Source: Phaseolus vulgaris
Lineage: Eukaryota; Streptophyta; Magnoliopsida; Fabales; Fabaceae
Length of the DNA: 64,000 nt
Reading direction: 5' to 3'
Assembly: GCF_000499845.2 (NCBI RefSeq)
Contig: NC_023758.2
Location: 44,722,350-44,786,349, forward strand
The notes beneath the pieces were generated by a model. The model was not told the origin of the DNA and made no database searches. It saw nothing but the letters and a program-made list of their open reading frames with translations. A program made the position numbers and the translations under genes. Every line of letters starts with the position of its first letter. Within the stretch, counting starts at the first letter, position 1. This document shows positions 25,301-39,327 of this stretch, one piece after another.

Positions 25301-27330
25301 TAGTATTAGTATCAGTAATAGATAATCATCCATATTTTGTGAGATCGCTTTACCATGTTGAATATTTCTTCTTCCTATGTCTGGTATCTTTTGTGACTTG
25401 GTTAATGCTTTTCTCATCATTGTTTTTAATGTGACAATATCTCATTCGCGTTTATTTTCAGATTACGGTGAATAATTGGACAGAATATTTATGCTATTTC
25501 CTAGAGGTGATCAATATTCCTGAACTGCGACACCATGAAGCAACTATAAAACGGGGACATTATGGCCTTGTAGATGTGAGTGCTAAATTAGAAATCTTAA
25601 GCGAATTGGTCAATCAAGCCCTTGAAACCGCAGTTTTCAGGGAAAAGTTAGATGAGATTATTGAACAGCGGCAGGCACTTGGGGCCTCTAGAAGGGGAGA
25701 AGCATTGGAAAGTGGTAGGAGGAGAAGAGAAGAAAAAGAGCGGTTGAAGGCTGAGTCAGAAAGCAATGGATTTGTAGATGGGCTTCTGAATGGTGCAAAA
25801 GTCCCAAGGAACAATAATCATGGTATACAAAATGGAGACATGGGTGAGAAAAGTCTTGTAGGGATAGAACCATCTGAGCAAAACAGTCAATTGGATAGAA
25901 GGTTAGATTTTGTCTTGTGTGCTGTTTCTGCCTGCCAATATATATATTTATAGAATATCTTCCTTCAATTTGGTGGTTATCACATTTCACTTTATTTCCT
26001 TTCAAACCTACTTTGTAGTGAGATCACGCCTCAAAATCCTGCTTCAAAAAAGACACCTAAGCAGCTAAATTCAGAGCTGAAAGAACCAACCAAAAATGGA
26101 AAAGAATTATCCAGAAAGGAATCACCAAAACAGTCGAAGGCTGATAAGGAGGATCCATCAGAGAAGAATAGTGAAGAGCAGAGGGTGCTGCCTATCTCCC
26201 TGTTTAGATTGTTATCTGTTCTTTAAATTGATGTTTTATTGACGTTGCCTATTGCACAGAAAGAATATTTCGAAAGGGAGATGGAGAAACGATTTATTCG
26301 TAGAAGTCCATTAGGTAAAGACAGAGATTACAATAGGTATTGGTGGTTCCGTCGAGATGGGAGGATATTTGTTGAAAGCTGCGACTCCAAGGAATGGGGA
26401 TACTACAGCAGTAAGGAAGAGGTGCTAGATGATAATAGTCTTCTTTATTCCCTTGTTATTTTATTTTGTTCACATTTTTCTTTTCTAATTCTCTGTTTCT
26501 GTTGGCGTGCTTGCTTGAATAGATCGATGCATTGATGAGTTCACTGAATTGCAAGGGTGAGCGGGAAAGAGCACTGCGAAAGCAACTAAAAAAATATTAT
26601 ACTAAAATATGGTGAGTTAGATTTGTTTTTCAATGTATGAAATACCTATATAGCTTTTCCCCTTGTTTTCTATTTTCAATGTATGAATACCTAGATAGCT
26701 TTTTCCCTTGTTTTCTATTTGCACACTAAGTTATATCCTGATGCATACTTTACAGCAGAAGCCTTGGTTTTTAGACTTGTCCAATATGCACATATACTCC
26801 TAAGGCCACTTGTACTGTTAGCTGATAAAAAATGGAGGAATAAATCAGAAATTTGCTGTTGCATGTGTGGTTTTAGATTGATACCAAGTTGGGCCAATCA
26901 ATATATTCTGGATCAAGTGAAATGTGGTATACTCTAATTTATTATGAATGTGAACTGTGATAGAATAGATAATACGATTTACATCAATGGTTATTATTTA
27001 GTTTTTACCAAAAAGATTGCGATTCTCTATTTTTCTTGGGATTTAAATTTACTATAATAGTTCTAATTTGTTCTAGTTTATCAAACAGACATTGGAGTTA
27101 TATAGGTTAAGAAGATTGAAAGCTGCTCCTTGTTAACTTCATTGACTTTTGACATTCATTCCTTTTATTTGTATGTGTACAGCTCAGAACTCCATAAAAG
27201 GTCAAAGGATTTGATGCACAGGATTACAGATGAATCTGTGCTTCGAAGGTCTACTCGTGTTAGAGCTCCACCTAGGCAGAACCCTGCCAATGCTTTCCTC
27301 AGATATGGTAACAAGTGGAAAGAAGAATAG
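22383..27330 (+). CDS. DDT/WHIM domain chromatin-remodelling-type protein
   Basis: Probably a nuclear subunit of ISWI-type remodelling complexes or a related DNA-binding factor. Ten exons: 22383-22495, 22709-22881, 23982-24400, 24510-24588, 24924-25270, 25462-25901, 26019-26184, 26260-26421, 26523-26611, 27183-27330, all GT-AG with matching phases, 2136 nt, 711 aa. Residues about 24-130 form a WAC/Acf1-type DNA-binding region (IRFTKEIFRDY, then YRQRLW and GLTYEEA). A DDT domain follows at about 297-355 (IPMSCVGDLLMVWDLLNSFG), WHIM1-like sequence at about 378-435 (HYGLVDVSAKLEILSELV), a charged lysine/glutamate linker, and a WHIM3/WSD-like LGKDRDYNRYWWF near 590-602. The C-terminus carries the basic LRRSTRVRAPPRQNP. 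It matches Arabidopsis At5g08630-type proteins as recalled. No symbol is in general use. Exon 1/2 phase creates a proline codon across the intron. Confidence 0.93.
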
Positions 27331-29147
27331 GGGGGGCGGTGCGAGGAGCAAATACAGTAAAACTTAATACTTTAAAAGGAGCTAGTGTGATTCATTGCGT
27401 TGACAGTAGTAGGGACTAAGTAGTTTCCGATCCATTTTTGGATGATGGACAAGCATGTGTATCTATGCTTGTTTCAGAAATTTTGTACATTTTATTCGAT
27501 TCTTCAATAATAACTGAAACAGGTACAAGACAAGTTTTTTTTAACTCTGTTTTGCTGATAACATATGGTAGCAAGGAAATTATTTCACAAGCAATCCGGA
27601 TCTGCCAAATGTGTCTCCACTTGGACTGAATATCAGTTTAAGCAGATGCAGCTATTACCTGAAGCCTATAACATTAGCTGGACTATACAAATTTACTTAG
27701 AAAGGTGCTTTCATCCTCATTTTTAATTTGTATAAAATGCTTTAATTTTTTTTATTTAAGAGGGTGGTTTTGAAATAATAATTTTAAATATTTTTTATTT
27801 GTTTTGAAAATATAAAATATTCTATTTATTCTTTTAGTATTTATTTTGAAAATAGTGGCTTGTTTTTATATTGATTGGGAATATCATTGATTTTTAAAAT
27901 TAGATTATATTTTATTAATATTTTCTAACTGGAAAAGGTTTTTTTTAGCGTTATGTAGAGGACTCACATGCAAATTGAACTTTGAGACACTAGTGTGCTT
28001 TTATCATTGTGTCGTATATTATACTTTTGTTTAAATTCTCATCTTTCATTTCTTGTGTTTAACATTTATTTTTATGACAATGATAATTATTATGATGTAT
28101 TGTTTATCTTCTATGACAATGAAATTCTTTGATATTTGCTTATTTTTATTAAAAAACCAAAACCAATATAGCGACTACTAGTATATTGATTTTGATAAAA
28201 TAAAATTTTGAATATCAATAGGATTTTTCAATAAAAAATATTTTTTTCCTTAGATATGGTCTACCAATATCTTTAAGGTTTCAGTTTAAACTAATCTGGC
28301 TCTACAGAAGATGCAAGTAAAAGTTGACCAAGCTTCTTTCCAAAAAAATTTGAACTCGAACAATGCTTGCATTTCAATTTGAATCGAATCCATTCTGCAA
28401 AATAGATGTTTAAATTGATTTTCCAGGAAATGAATGTTTTTAGATGTTTTTATCCCAAATAGAAGTTTGCTTTAAAACATAATATACATTTTTCAACAAA
28501 GTAAAAACTCCATTTAATAAATTTAAGTTTCACTTTAATAAAAAGCAATTCTCGTAGTTCCTATAACAAAACTAAATACACTCGTAAGTCGTGATTGATT
28601 GAGGAAAGAGGAAGAAAGATGAAAAGATTGTGTTTGATGGGAATAGAAGAGAAAATAAATAATTTTCGAAAAGTAGTTAAATTTCGTTACTTTTACTAAT
28701 CTCTCCAACCTTCTTTTTTCTCCAAAGAAAAAGAAATAATGGTAACCTCAAAATTTTGAAGGACAATAACAAACTTCCTAGACAATAGCCGCTAACATAA
28801 ACTGCTAATAAATAGAGTCCTAAAAATCTTGGTCAAACAAGAGGCAATAGAAAACTGATGCGCCATTGCTTATACATACGTTCAACACATTTTTATTACA
28901 CGCCAATAATGAGCATTCAGATACCATTATTCTTTGACCTGGGATGACACATGAGTTAGAAGCAGAGCAATGGACAAAAGAAAAGAAAACTCGTTTTTAT
29001 TTGAACACGTCCCTGCAATGACACATAAAAAGACATTTCTCCATTTGTGTTCTCAGGGCACCAACACCTTGCAACTCCAACATGTACTCTTCTCGGTTGT
29101 GAGACGCAGAGCTGATGCTGCAGATAAGCACTGCTGAGAACATAGAC
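27331..29147. other. Convergent intergenic region
   Basis: Lies between the 3' ends of the DDT-domain gene (plus) and the alcohol dehydrogenase-like gene (minus). Both 3' UTRs must lie here, at about 27331-27720 and about 28900-29147. The middle is AT-rich with no recognisable element or gene. Confidence 0.6.
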
Positions 29148-32100
29148 TTACATTATCTCGATCACAGCTCGGCCAATAATTTTTCCTTCATTGAGATCTT
29201 GGAATGCTTTGTCTGCCTCCTCAAAAGTGTATGTTCTAGAAACAGCATGGTCAAGATTGAAGATACCTGTTTCTGCCAATCTAATTAGCTTTGGAAGATC
29301 TTGCCTCGCCCTGCCTCCATACGAGCCAATAACTTGTATCTGGTCAAATACAGAATTAATATGTTTAGATGAAAGGAGAATACAACCTTTAACATTGCAG
29401 AAAACAAAAGGGTTTGGTTAACAAAAGGGTTTGCATCATTGGCTCACTGCATCCTCCTCTCATCGCTGACAGAACAAATATTAACATGTTATAATCATAA
29501 TGAACCATTCATTCTAAATAGAGGCAGTGGTTAATGTTAATGTGGGAGTACTGGTAACATAAACAGTAAAGTATATATACAGAGAACACACCTTTCTGCG
29601 AACAAGCCGATTTATATCCACCTCTCCTAAAGAACCAGCTTGTGCCAGTCCAATCATTACGGCTTTTCCACCATCCTTCACACTTAGTGTGCACTGAGCA
29701 AATGTCTGTGTTTTCCCCAAGGCTTCCACAGCAACATCAACACCCTTTCCACCAGTAATTTCCTGTGTGATTTATCGCAAACAATTAAAGAGGGGTATCT
29801 TCAAGTGATCAAATGATGCCATTATCATGATGGTTTGAGCAGATAACATGTCAGGATCCAATAGATAGAACATGCTTGTGGGTGTGAAAAGGTGATACGG
29901 CAGACTACACTAGCCATTAGGTATGTCAAGGTTAATATAAACACGAAATAAATGAGCTTATTTTCTTTTTAAATTTTATTGGCGCAGCAATTACTCAAAG
30001 GACTATAGACGTTATCTAAGAAATCTTGTGATTCAAGGTAGATACATATAGGGAAAATGTAAACAACGTGGCAAAAGAGAAATGCATATTACATATATCT
30101 TTTCAATGGGATCTTCCTTTGCTGAATTTACAGTGTGAGTAGCACCAAATATCTTTGCTTTCTGAAGCTTTTCATCGTTAACATCCACAGCAATTATATC
30201 CGAAGCACCAAAGGCTCTAGCTATCTGTAAACAGCTGGAATGAGTGATAAAGTTAAAAGGGAAAACAATTTTGACACACGGCCAACATAGGAAATCTAAA
30301 AAATTCCGAAAATGAGTATCAACTTATCTAGTGACGGGAGGTGTTTACAATTTATACAAATCTTCTCAAATCTCAGGTTCTCAATAAAGGTATATTTTTC
30401 AGAACTAGTTTTCAACAATTCAAAGTAACTTAGGCCACATCCACATATTAATAATCAGATGTGAATAAAATGGTTATTACAAGTTCCAAGCACTTAGGCT
30501 TGACCATATTTAGCAGTGTTAAAATATACAGTACCACAAACAAGAATTATCTGCTTTTTCTTGTTGACCTAGATAATTTGAAGACAAATACAAAGTGCAG
30601 TAGGCGCAACGTGAAGATTTAACAGCATAAAAATATTTTGAAATTTGATTATTTACCTAGAGCCAACACCCCCAGTTCCAATAACAGCAACAGAATCACC
30701 AGGACGCACTTGAGCTGCATGAGCCATAGCACCGTAAGCAGTAAAAACAGCACATCCTAGAATAGCAGACTTTGGATATGGCAATGATTCTGGTAGTACA
30801 GACACTCCATTTGCTGGCACAACGCAGTATTCAGCAAGCCCTCCCATACTATACATGAATACTGGTTTTCCTATTATAAATTGTAAACTATGTTCAGTAT
30901 TCCAATAATGAATGATTCTATAATTAGGGATAAATACACTTTAAGAATATATATATTTGCACAAGCTGAATATAAAATACCATAGTTGAGAAAAAAAATG
31001 GGCATTATGGCCACACATCCTCAGTAGGAAGTTATAATTCATTACAATTAACCTTGTGTAAACAAAAATATTGAGAGCTTGCACTTATTCCACGAAAAAG
31101 GAAGTTGACATGCTTCTGGATTAGTAGTATGTGTATGCTATCAAGTAGTAACAGGTGTCATGGTGGTGTTGCTTGAGTTGGATGATAAAAAAAACAAGAC
31201 AGAGAAAGTCAAATTGCTAAACTTTTGAATAATATCATAATCACTACTGCAGTTGCTGCTCGTACAGCAGGGGGGAAATTATCAATTTCCATAGCTAGGC
31301 TTGAAATGATAGCTAAATGATACTAACCACTGTTTCGAAGAAAGAGTCTAGTTTCACCATCATAGAGGGTCCCTTTTGCCCGGTTATAGGCAAAGAAAGC
31401 TTCACATAGATCATCATGGCCCTGCATACCATTTGGAGACAACATCAAGGATGAACAAGGATTCATGTAATATTATAGAGTGGAGTACTAAACAATATTA
31501 CCTTTGAACAGTAGGAGCAGTTGCCACAAGGCATGATGAAGGACCCAACAACTCGAGATCCAACTGGAAGCCTGAAACAAGGAGAAGCAAAATTGTCATT
31601 CCTTCTGGTAATTATCTAGATTCTAGAATGATTGTATTTTCATTGAGTAGAACATGGTCACGCGAATATGTAGCAGCAAAAGAGTTTCACATTTCCAATA
31701 TCTTTCACCTTTCAATTGTTTTGCTGTCAGAGAGTGCTCCATGTTCAACAACCTCACCAGTAATCTCATGCCCCAGAACAGAAGGACTGGAAAAAGGAAT
31801 TTCACCTTTCATAACATGCAGATCAGAGTGGCATACTCCACAGGCTACATCATAATAACCACACCAAAAGACAATTAGATCCAATAATAAGCAAACCATT
31901 CCCTAAACCACATCTCATTCTCTCCTTTGGCCTACAGAATTCCTCCACAGTGTTTTTCTTTTACTTTGAAAAAACCACTGAGAGTGGTTATTATCTAAAA
32001 TCTGGTCTACTCTACAAGCAGCCTTCAATTTTTTCCACCCCCTTTCATTTCTCACTTGACATGTCTAATCATATCAATGTATAACAAAATTGAACGGGAT

Positions 32101-32493
32101 GGATTTAAAAAAGACACATGACGGAGTTAGATAATGCTAAAAAATTGAATTTTGGGGAAGACCCTCGTTCTCATTAACGTTATGCATGCACGAGAATTGA
32201 AGGGTACCCTTACCCTTGGTCTTGATGAGAACTTCACCGGCCTTGGGGCGAGGCATGTTAAATTCTTCGATTGAAAGAGGCTTATTGGGTTCCCAAAACA
32301 CAGCTCCGCGCATGTAAGATGGCAATCCACCACCACCACCACCACTCCCACCACCAACAGATTGACTATGAAAAGAAGAAACAGACGCCAAGAGAGGTTC
32401 TTGGATTGAGGAATGGCGAGACAACACAGACCAAGAAGATGCAAACTTGGAGTAGTGGGTGATGACGTTCCTACGAACCATGGCTAAGGCCAT
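29148..32493 (-). CDS. Zinc-dependent alcohol dehydrogenase-like protein (MDR superfamily)
   Basis: A medium-chain dehydrogenase/reductase; substrate unknown. Eight exons: 32493-32214, 31844-31709, 31571-31502, 31421-31328, 30870-30657, 30234-30093, 29762-29592, 29339-29148, all GT-AG, 1299 nt, 432 aa. Catalytic zinc ligands: Cys95 (ACGVCHSD) and His119 (GHE), with the third Cys in ILGCAVFTAYG. Structural zinc ligands: Cys154, Cys157, Cys160, Cys168. The Rossmann motif GTGGVG lies at 258-263 and Asp282 ends the second strand, favouring NAD(H) over NADP(H). The first 75 residues are basic, Ser-rich and Gly-rich (a GGGSGGGGGG run), consistent with an organelle transit peptide, probably mitochondrial. 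I chose the ATG at 32493; the frame is open a little further upstream but without ATG. It matches Arabidopsis At5g63620 as recalled. An in-frame ATG five codons later is an alternative start. Confidence 0.93.
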
Positions 32494-35400
32494 TTGTGAA
32501 TTTCGGTAACAATTTGCTGCGATGGAACACGACAACCTGCGTGAATTGATTGAGTTGAATGATCATTACTGAAATGTACAACTTAAATACTAAATCAAAA
32601 CAACGACGCGAAACACATCCAAACTTGACATGTCATCGTAATTTAGCTAAACTTCGACAGCAACTTGCAACAATTTTTATATTCCATTATGAGGATGTTT
32701 GTTTGTTTTTTCATATGATGCTCTAAACAACTATTAGTAATGTGTTTGGATTGGGAAATGGTGGTTAGTTTTTTTTTCTTTCTAAATTATGAAATGTTAT
32801 TTTATAATTTTATTTTATTTATTAAATTTTTTTAATAATGAAATGAGTTATTTTTTATTTAAAAATAAATAATTTTGACATATTTAATAGATTTAAAAAA
32901 TAAAATAAAATATATATTAAATATAAATATATATAATTTAAAAATTATAATTAGAAAAAAATTATTCAACAAATTAAATAAAAATAAAACTTCAAATAAT
33001 TTCTTAAAATATTAAATATATATTATAAAATTAGAAAATAAATCAAATTTTATATAAATAAAAGATAATATTTTTTATTACTAAAAACCTATAATAATAA
33101 ATAAAAATACTAAAAAATATATAACGTAATTAATAATATAAAATAATTTCATAAAAAACTATTATTAAATAAATTACTAACTCATAAACATAATAATTAT
33201 AAAAATATATATCAATATAAACAAATTATCAAATTAAATAAAAAGATAACTTATAATAATTTCTTAAAATATTAAATATATACTATAAAATTAGAAAATA
33301 AATCACATCTTATATAAATAAATAATTTTTTTTAATATTAAAAATCCTTGCGGATGAATAAGTGTAAATTCGAAAATAGCATATGCTGATGTAGTTTTTC
33401 CTTTACATCTCTTCATTTTGAGGGAAGAGAATATTTACTGTTCACATGTATATTCTCTCTTCCTCTTTCCTACAAAACTCTGAATCCAAACCATTGATAT
33501 CCTCTCACTTCTTTCCTTATGAACGATACATCTATGAAAAGCCTTAGGAAAATAAATTTAACATGCTTTCAGTAGTTTATCATCTTTGCTAATAATTACT
33601 TGAATAAGATACTAACAATATTTTAATTATTATAATACTAACAGTGATTTACCATTTAGTCTCTCGGATATTATGATTGTAAAATATAAATTTTTCACAT
33701 TTTTCTCAAATTCTTCAATTTATTATTAAGTGTTTCATCTTAATTTCATTCGATATTCATAAAAAAAAGGCTTATTATTGTTGTTTTGAAGAAATAAAAG
33801 ATTAGAGTCGTGTACGTATATTCAAACACCAATTTTCAAACCAAATCCCTAACTTTTGTTTAATCGAACTCCATTGTTTTCTTTTTCAATTCTTTTTTAT
33901 ATGAAACAAATTGGCTCCAATGAGAAACATTTGTGGAGAGTGTTTATACTTTTTAATTTAAAGTTTATAAAGCATTGAAGCGATAAGCAAGTAGTTAGTA
34001 AAATATTTAGAAAGTATTTTAAGAATAACATTTGGATAAGAACAGTATGGCTTGCTCGGATAACACATGATGCGACACACTTCATTTTTTATACATAAAA
34101 AAAAACACCACTAGACATGAACAATTAGGAATAATGTTTTAAATTTCGATGGGGACTCCAATAATGTTTATACTTTTACATTGGAAGATTTTAGGATAAG
34201 GGTATTGCTACTTTCACTGGGAAATCCAATTTGAGAGACACTGCCATTTCTCTTCAATTTGGAATGCGAATTCGGTTGGTTATGTTTAGATAGCTTTTTG
34301 GCTGATTCTTCTGGAAGCATATCAATTCAGAATTGCACTTAAACACGTCCAATTTTTCCTTAATAATTTAAATTTTTCTTCTTCTAAATATTCATATTCT
34401 TAAGTTAAATCACATAATTTCTAATATTCAAAATCAGAAATAATTTATATTTTTTGATTTTATCATCTAGAAGTTACCAGATATCCGTAAATAAATATAA
34501 ATAAGTTATAAATCTCAATTCTCAGCACCATTTACAATACACCATTTCAGATATGAAAATCAAGAATTCATAACTTATTTTTGGATATAATCATCCAAAA
34601 ACTTAAATAAAATACAAAAATAATCTTATGAATTTTGAAATTTAAAATATATAAAAATCACTCTCAAATTTTTACATCTTAAGAAAAAATAAATCAATTG
34701 ACAATGTTGGATTTTAAATTTTGGGTGACTAGCTTCTTCTTTCATTTTTTCTTTCAATTTTGTAGTTTTCTCCTTTTTGAATTTTGGTGTGGATTATCCT
34801 TTTAGGGTTTTGTTTTGAATTTTGAAATACTTCCCGAATTTACGTTCTAAAGTACATGTTATAATAGGAAATGTAATGTTATGAATTCTAAAATGGAGAA
34901 AATATTTCTAGATCTCGAAATACAAAAGAGATAGTCCGCATTATAAAAAAATTAAGATTTTTACTTCTTATATGTATATTTTGCATAACTACTAGTCGGG
35001 AGAGATTCAAATTGTAAGTTGGATTATCCCTTCCCATAATCCATATTAGTTTTTAAAAAATATTTTATTACTATAGAATACTATTTATATGTTAAATATA
35101 ATTAAATATTTTTATTTATTATTTATGGATACAAAATAAAAGAAACAAAAACATACAAAACCACCCCGACATCATAGTATCTTTTTCTTTTATTTCTCTC
35201 TTACTCTCTCCTTCTTCTCTTCATTTTTCACTTCATACATCATCTATTTTAGAATCTCATCGGACTATTGGTTAAAGAACATTTCTATCTGATCATATTT
35301 TTAAGTAAAATATGTTCATTTTTACTCTAAAGATATTTTATTCTTTGTTTTTCCTTAGGATTTAATCATCAATATTGGTGGAGTCAGTTGAGAAGAATAA

Positions 35401-36166
35401 TCCTCTAAACTTATTATACTATATACTGAATTTTTGTTCTGTTTCGATAACTTGTATTAAGCCCTTAAATCTTTAAGTTTAACCAGACGAAGAAGATAAA
35501 ATTATAGAGCTAGCTTGCTTGGAAAGCAAACAATTAAGGTAAAAGAAGCTAAATTTAATTTTTTACTAGTACCTCAGACTAGAAGATCTGAATATGTAGG
35601 GAACATGGTTCCAATATTCAATTTATCTTGCATAGATATTGTTTGTTTATGTATTGTTTTAACTTGTAGAAATATTAGATTTTGATGATTTAGTATTTAA
35701 GTATTGTTTTTTATGTTAAATATAATTTTTAATATTGTGAGTTGCGTTTGGAATGATATTATATGATGAAAATAGTATGGAATTGAATTCATACATTGAA
35801 GATAATGTAGAAACTGATATTTGTTTGTGTGTTAAGTATTAATGTCTTGGTAAGATCTTTAAGTTTCACTAATAATTTTGTAATAGGAATATTTTAAAAA
35901 ACTCAAAATTGATATTGGAATCGATAGAATTTGTATGGTAATAGTTAGATATTTTTCTATACAATTTCATTAATATCATATATTTATAACTATATATTTA
36001 TATTTTATTTTATAGTATATATATATATAATATCTTTCTTATTTATTTATAATGAAAAGTAAGTTATCAATTTTAAAATTTTTTAATCATTATATTTATA
36101 ATAAATCTTAATTTTATAAAATAATCAAATTATTATTATTATTTTTAATTTATAGTGACAGAACAA
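32494..36166. other. AT-rich intergenic DNA
   Basis: The first 100-200 bases are the promoter side of the minus-strand dehydrogenase gene. The rest is AT-rich, with no gene and no recognisable element apart from the direct repeat at 32971-33324. Confidence 0.5.
32971..33324 (+). repeat. Direct repeats of about 90 bp, 260 bases apart
   Basis: The segment around 33001-33064 (TTCTTAAAATATTAAATATA and onward) recurs at 33261-33324 with few changes, and the similarity extends upstream through an AAATTAAATAAAAA stretch. Offset is 260 bases. It could be a local duplication or remains of a transposon pair. Confidence 0.7.
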
Positions 36167-36175
36167 ATTTATTAA

Positions 36176-36750
36176 GGCAGTTTCTTCCTGCACCCTTACA
36201 TTTTTCTGCCTGCATCTCCACAAAGTTGTGCAAAGACAAAACTGTCCCTATATAAATTGTACATTTATAAATTTTTTTGTATTCCGGATTATGAAATCCG
36301 ATAAATTTTTGGATTGGCGCTTCCGGTAAATTTTCGGATTGGTGCATCTAGTAATCTTCCGGTTTGGTGCTTCCGGTAGTACATGAATGATAGTGTTAAT
36401 AAAAAATAAAAAAATGCAAAACATCCATAATTGAAAAAACCTTTCCGGATCTGCCAATCTGTAATTCAAAATATGCATTTCGGATTCAGAAATCCATAAT
36501 TGAAAAAAATCATTCTAGATCCACCAATCCGTAATAGAAATTAGGCTTCCAGATTCAGCAATCCAGAAATCAGTAATTTATGCAAACTTTGCTTCCAGAA
36601 CACCCCCTCATCCTGAATGCAACATGATTCACTTCCGGATTGATAAATCCGTAGCACACTCCCAGATCCCAAAATTATGGGGTCAGTTTCGGAATTTACA
36701 AAATTGTGGGGGTGCTGAAGAAAAATGTAGGGGTGCAGGAAGAAACTGCC
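36176..36750. mobile_element. Mutator-type non-autonomous element, 575 bp
   Basis: Terminal inverted repeats of about 32 bases differ at one position: left GGCAGTTTCTTCCTGCACCC at 36176, right the complement of the end at 36750. Both ends are bordered by the identical 9-base ATTTATTAA (36167-36175 and 36751-36759), the target-duplication length of Mutator-like elements. The interior has many short CGGATT/AATCCG motifs in both orientations and no transposase, so the element needed one in trans. The near-perfect ends and exact duplication imply a rather recent insertion. Confidence 0.85.
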
Positions 36751-36759
36751 ATTTATTAA

Positions 36760-39090
36760 CTTACAAATCATGATATACTTATATATTGATATAAGTGAGA
36801 CCCACTGTCTGAATCTATCTTTAAGCAGTGAAAGGAAAGAGATATAGAGTAGTTGGGAATGTAGTGAACAACAAGATCAAAGGTGAATGTTAGTGAACAA
36901 CATAATCAACGGTGAGGGAAGAGACAAGTGTGTTGCGAATATACTGCAGAGGACCACACCTGACACGTGGATCAACCACCAACAATATCACTATCTAATG
37001 ATAACTTCACCCTTCACCTTTTTTAGTCACCACCTATAAAACTACCTCTTTTTTTATGGACACACTGTTTATAAAATAATTCAACTCAACACTCTTTTAT
37101 CTAATGTTTTTAGTTTGTCATCTAATAAGCTTAGGTTGTTCTAGATATTTTTTAAAATAAAAATTATGTTTTAAATTTTTTAACAATGTATTGCCTTGTT
37201 ATGTGAATTATGATAATATTATTGGCTATATATATATATTAAAATATTATGCTACCTAAGTATTTATTAGATAAAACTCATCTTATAATTTAAAACCATA
37301 AGAGTATCTAATTGAATCAAAATACAATTTTTTCAGGTTCTAATTTGATTGATTTTTGTTTATTTCGGAATAGTTTTATCATTTATAATAAATTAAAGCA
37401 ATATTTGTTCCTGAACTAACTATTGATATAATAAAAGCAGGAGAGAGAGAGAGTAAAGACTGAAGAAAAAAAATAAAGGGAAAAAGGTGAGTCTATTATA
37501 TATAATACATCTTTATTTTACTACTAAATATATTTTATGTTATTATCGACCATTAATGACTTATCGTAAAATTGTAAATAACATTTTGAGTGGAGAAAAC
37601 ATATGATTGAAAAAGTTACTAAAAATGGTCAGACAAATATTATGATAATACCATAATTATAAAAAAAAGAATGAAGAAATTTAATTAGTTATATTGGCAA
37701 TATTTATGAATTAAATATTTAGTTTCATAAAGCAATATATTTTTTAAATTGTGGAGCTAAGCAATTAATTTTAATTTTGAAATAAAAACAGTTATTTTTT
37801 TAAATAATTAAAATATATTTAACTAAAATTTCATACAAAATACAAAGAAAGTTGCACTACACATTAAAAAAAATTTGATAAAATAATTTTTAAATTAATA
37901 TATGACTATTAACTACTAATATTAATAATTAAAATTTTAGTAGTTAATTTAGATTTTTATTAAATTTTTTATTAATAATAAAAATCACTTTAAATATCAA
38001 TAATTATTTAGTTTTTAAAGTAATATTTAATTTAGTTATTATAATAATTAATTATTTTTAATTTATAAATTTAAGTATTATTTAATAATTTTTCTGTAAT
38101 GTTCATCCAATTTTAATTAAAAAAGTTAATATAATTAAAAAAAATCAAAAACTCCAATTTAATATACAATTGAGTAACTATAATTAATTTTAGCTCCTCA
38201 GATTTCGAGGTAACTTAAATTAAAAAAAAAAACTTTAAAATTCTATCAACTTTTAATATTGATAGAACTTCTAAAATTTTAATTTTATAACGAACACCAC
38301 CATATTTTTTCTTTTTAGTTGTTTAAAACAATTAAGATTCATCTTCCCCAAATTTCAAAAAAATTGATATTTACAGGGAAAAGAATACAATACAACTTAC
38401 CTGAGTTAGTTAAGATTTTGATTAGAGTATTTTGATTTATAGACTATTACTCCTTAATGATATAATAATTGTAAATAAATACTAATCAATTGAAAATTCT
38501 AAAGAGATAAAATGAAAATATTTAGTCATAAATTTATTAACAGACTTTTTTTATTCTTTGTTTACTTTAAAAAATCATATCTATGATATAATAAAACCAG
38601 ATATTAAAATCATTTATAATTAAAAGTAGTATAAAAATCTGTTACACTCTCATTTTTTAAATATTATTTTCTTACCTTTTTTATTCATTTTGATTACCCT
38701 CTGTGGTAATACTGTTACTAGATATCAACTGAAAAAGCGGCAGAATAAAAGATTTCTAAGAAGATTTTTTATCTAATTAAAAACTTTTCTTTAAGAAATA
38801 ATTAAGAACTTGAATCATACGTGTCAGCAGGAAAAAGAAGAAGCACATGCGAGTGAACAGAAGATAGGGTGAGGTTATCAAATTGCAGCTTCTCCTTGGA
38901 AAAGAAGATACAGCTTTGGAGAGAGGAAGGACAAGACAGGGACAGGTCTCGTGGCGGTGTTGTAGTTTGTTCAATTACCTTACAAAACAACAAACACAAA
39001 CCAAACCCAAACCTTAGATTTTTCAGTCTCTCTTCTCTTACTATTTTTATTTCTTCACACAGCACACATTCATTCATATCTCTCTGAGGA
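36760..39090. other. Intergenic DNA with a small inverted-repeat relic
   Basis: No gene is supported. At about 37854-38100 there is an AT-rich inverted structure related in sequence to the MITE at 16297-16736 (TTTTTAAATTAATAT, ACTACTAATATT). At 36960-36970 an ACACGTGG G-box/ABRE-like site occurs, without a nearby gene to assign it to. From about 38800 the DNA becomes the promoter and leader of the TOM1-like gene. Confidence 0.45.
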
Positions 39091-39327
39091 CCTGGTTATT
39101 TGTCACAACTTTAACTTTAGTACTTACTTCCCCAATTAACTATTTCATCATCATATGCTAAAAAGCTCTCAACTTTAAAGCTAACCAAAAAGAAAAGCTC
39201 TCTGGGTAAGAATAAAGCAGCAGCTAAACTGATCTTCGGTGTTGGGTTGCTATTAAAATGCCGAACCTCTCTCAGGTTCATCACTGAATCCTTGACATCT
39301 TCTTCGTGATCTCTGTCTTTGTACCAG

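Noticed and set aside
32271..32462. Histidine-run frame antisense to the dehydrogenase exon 1
   Set aside because: It is the complement of the glycine run in the transit peptide of the real gene.
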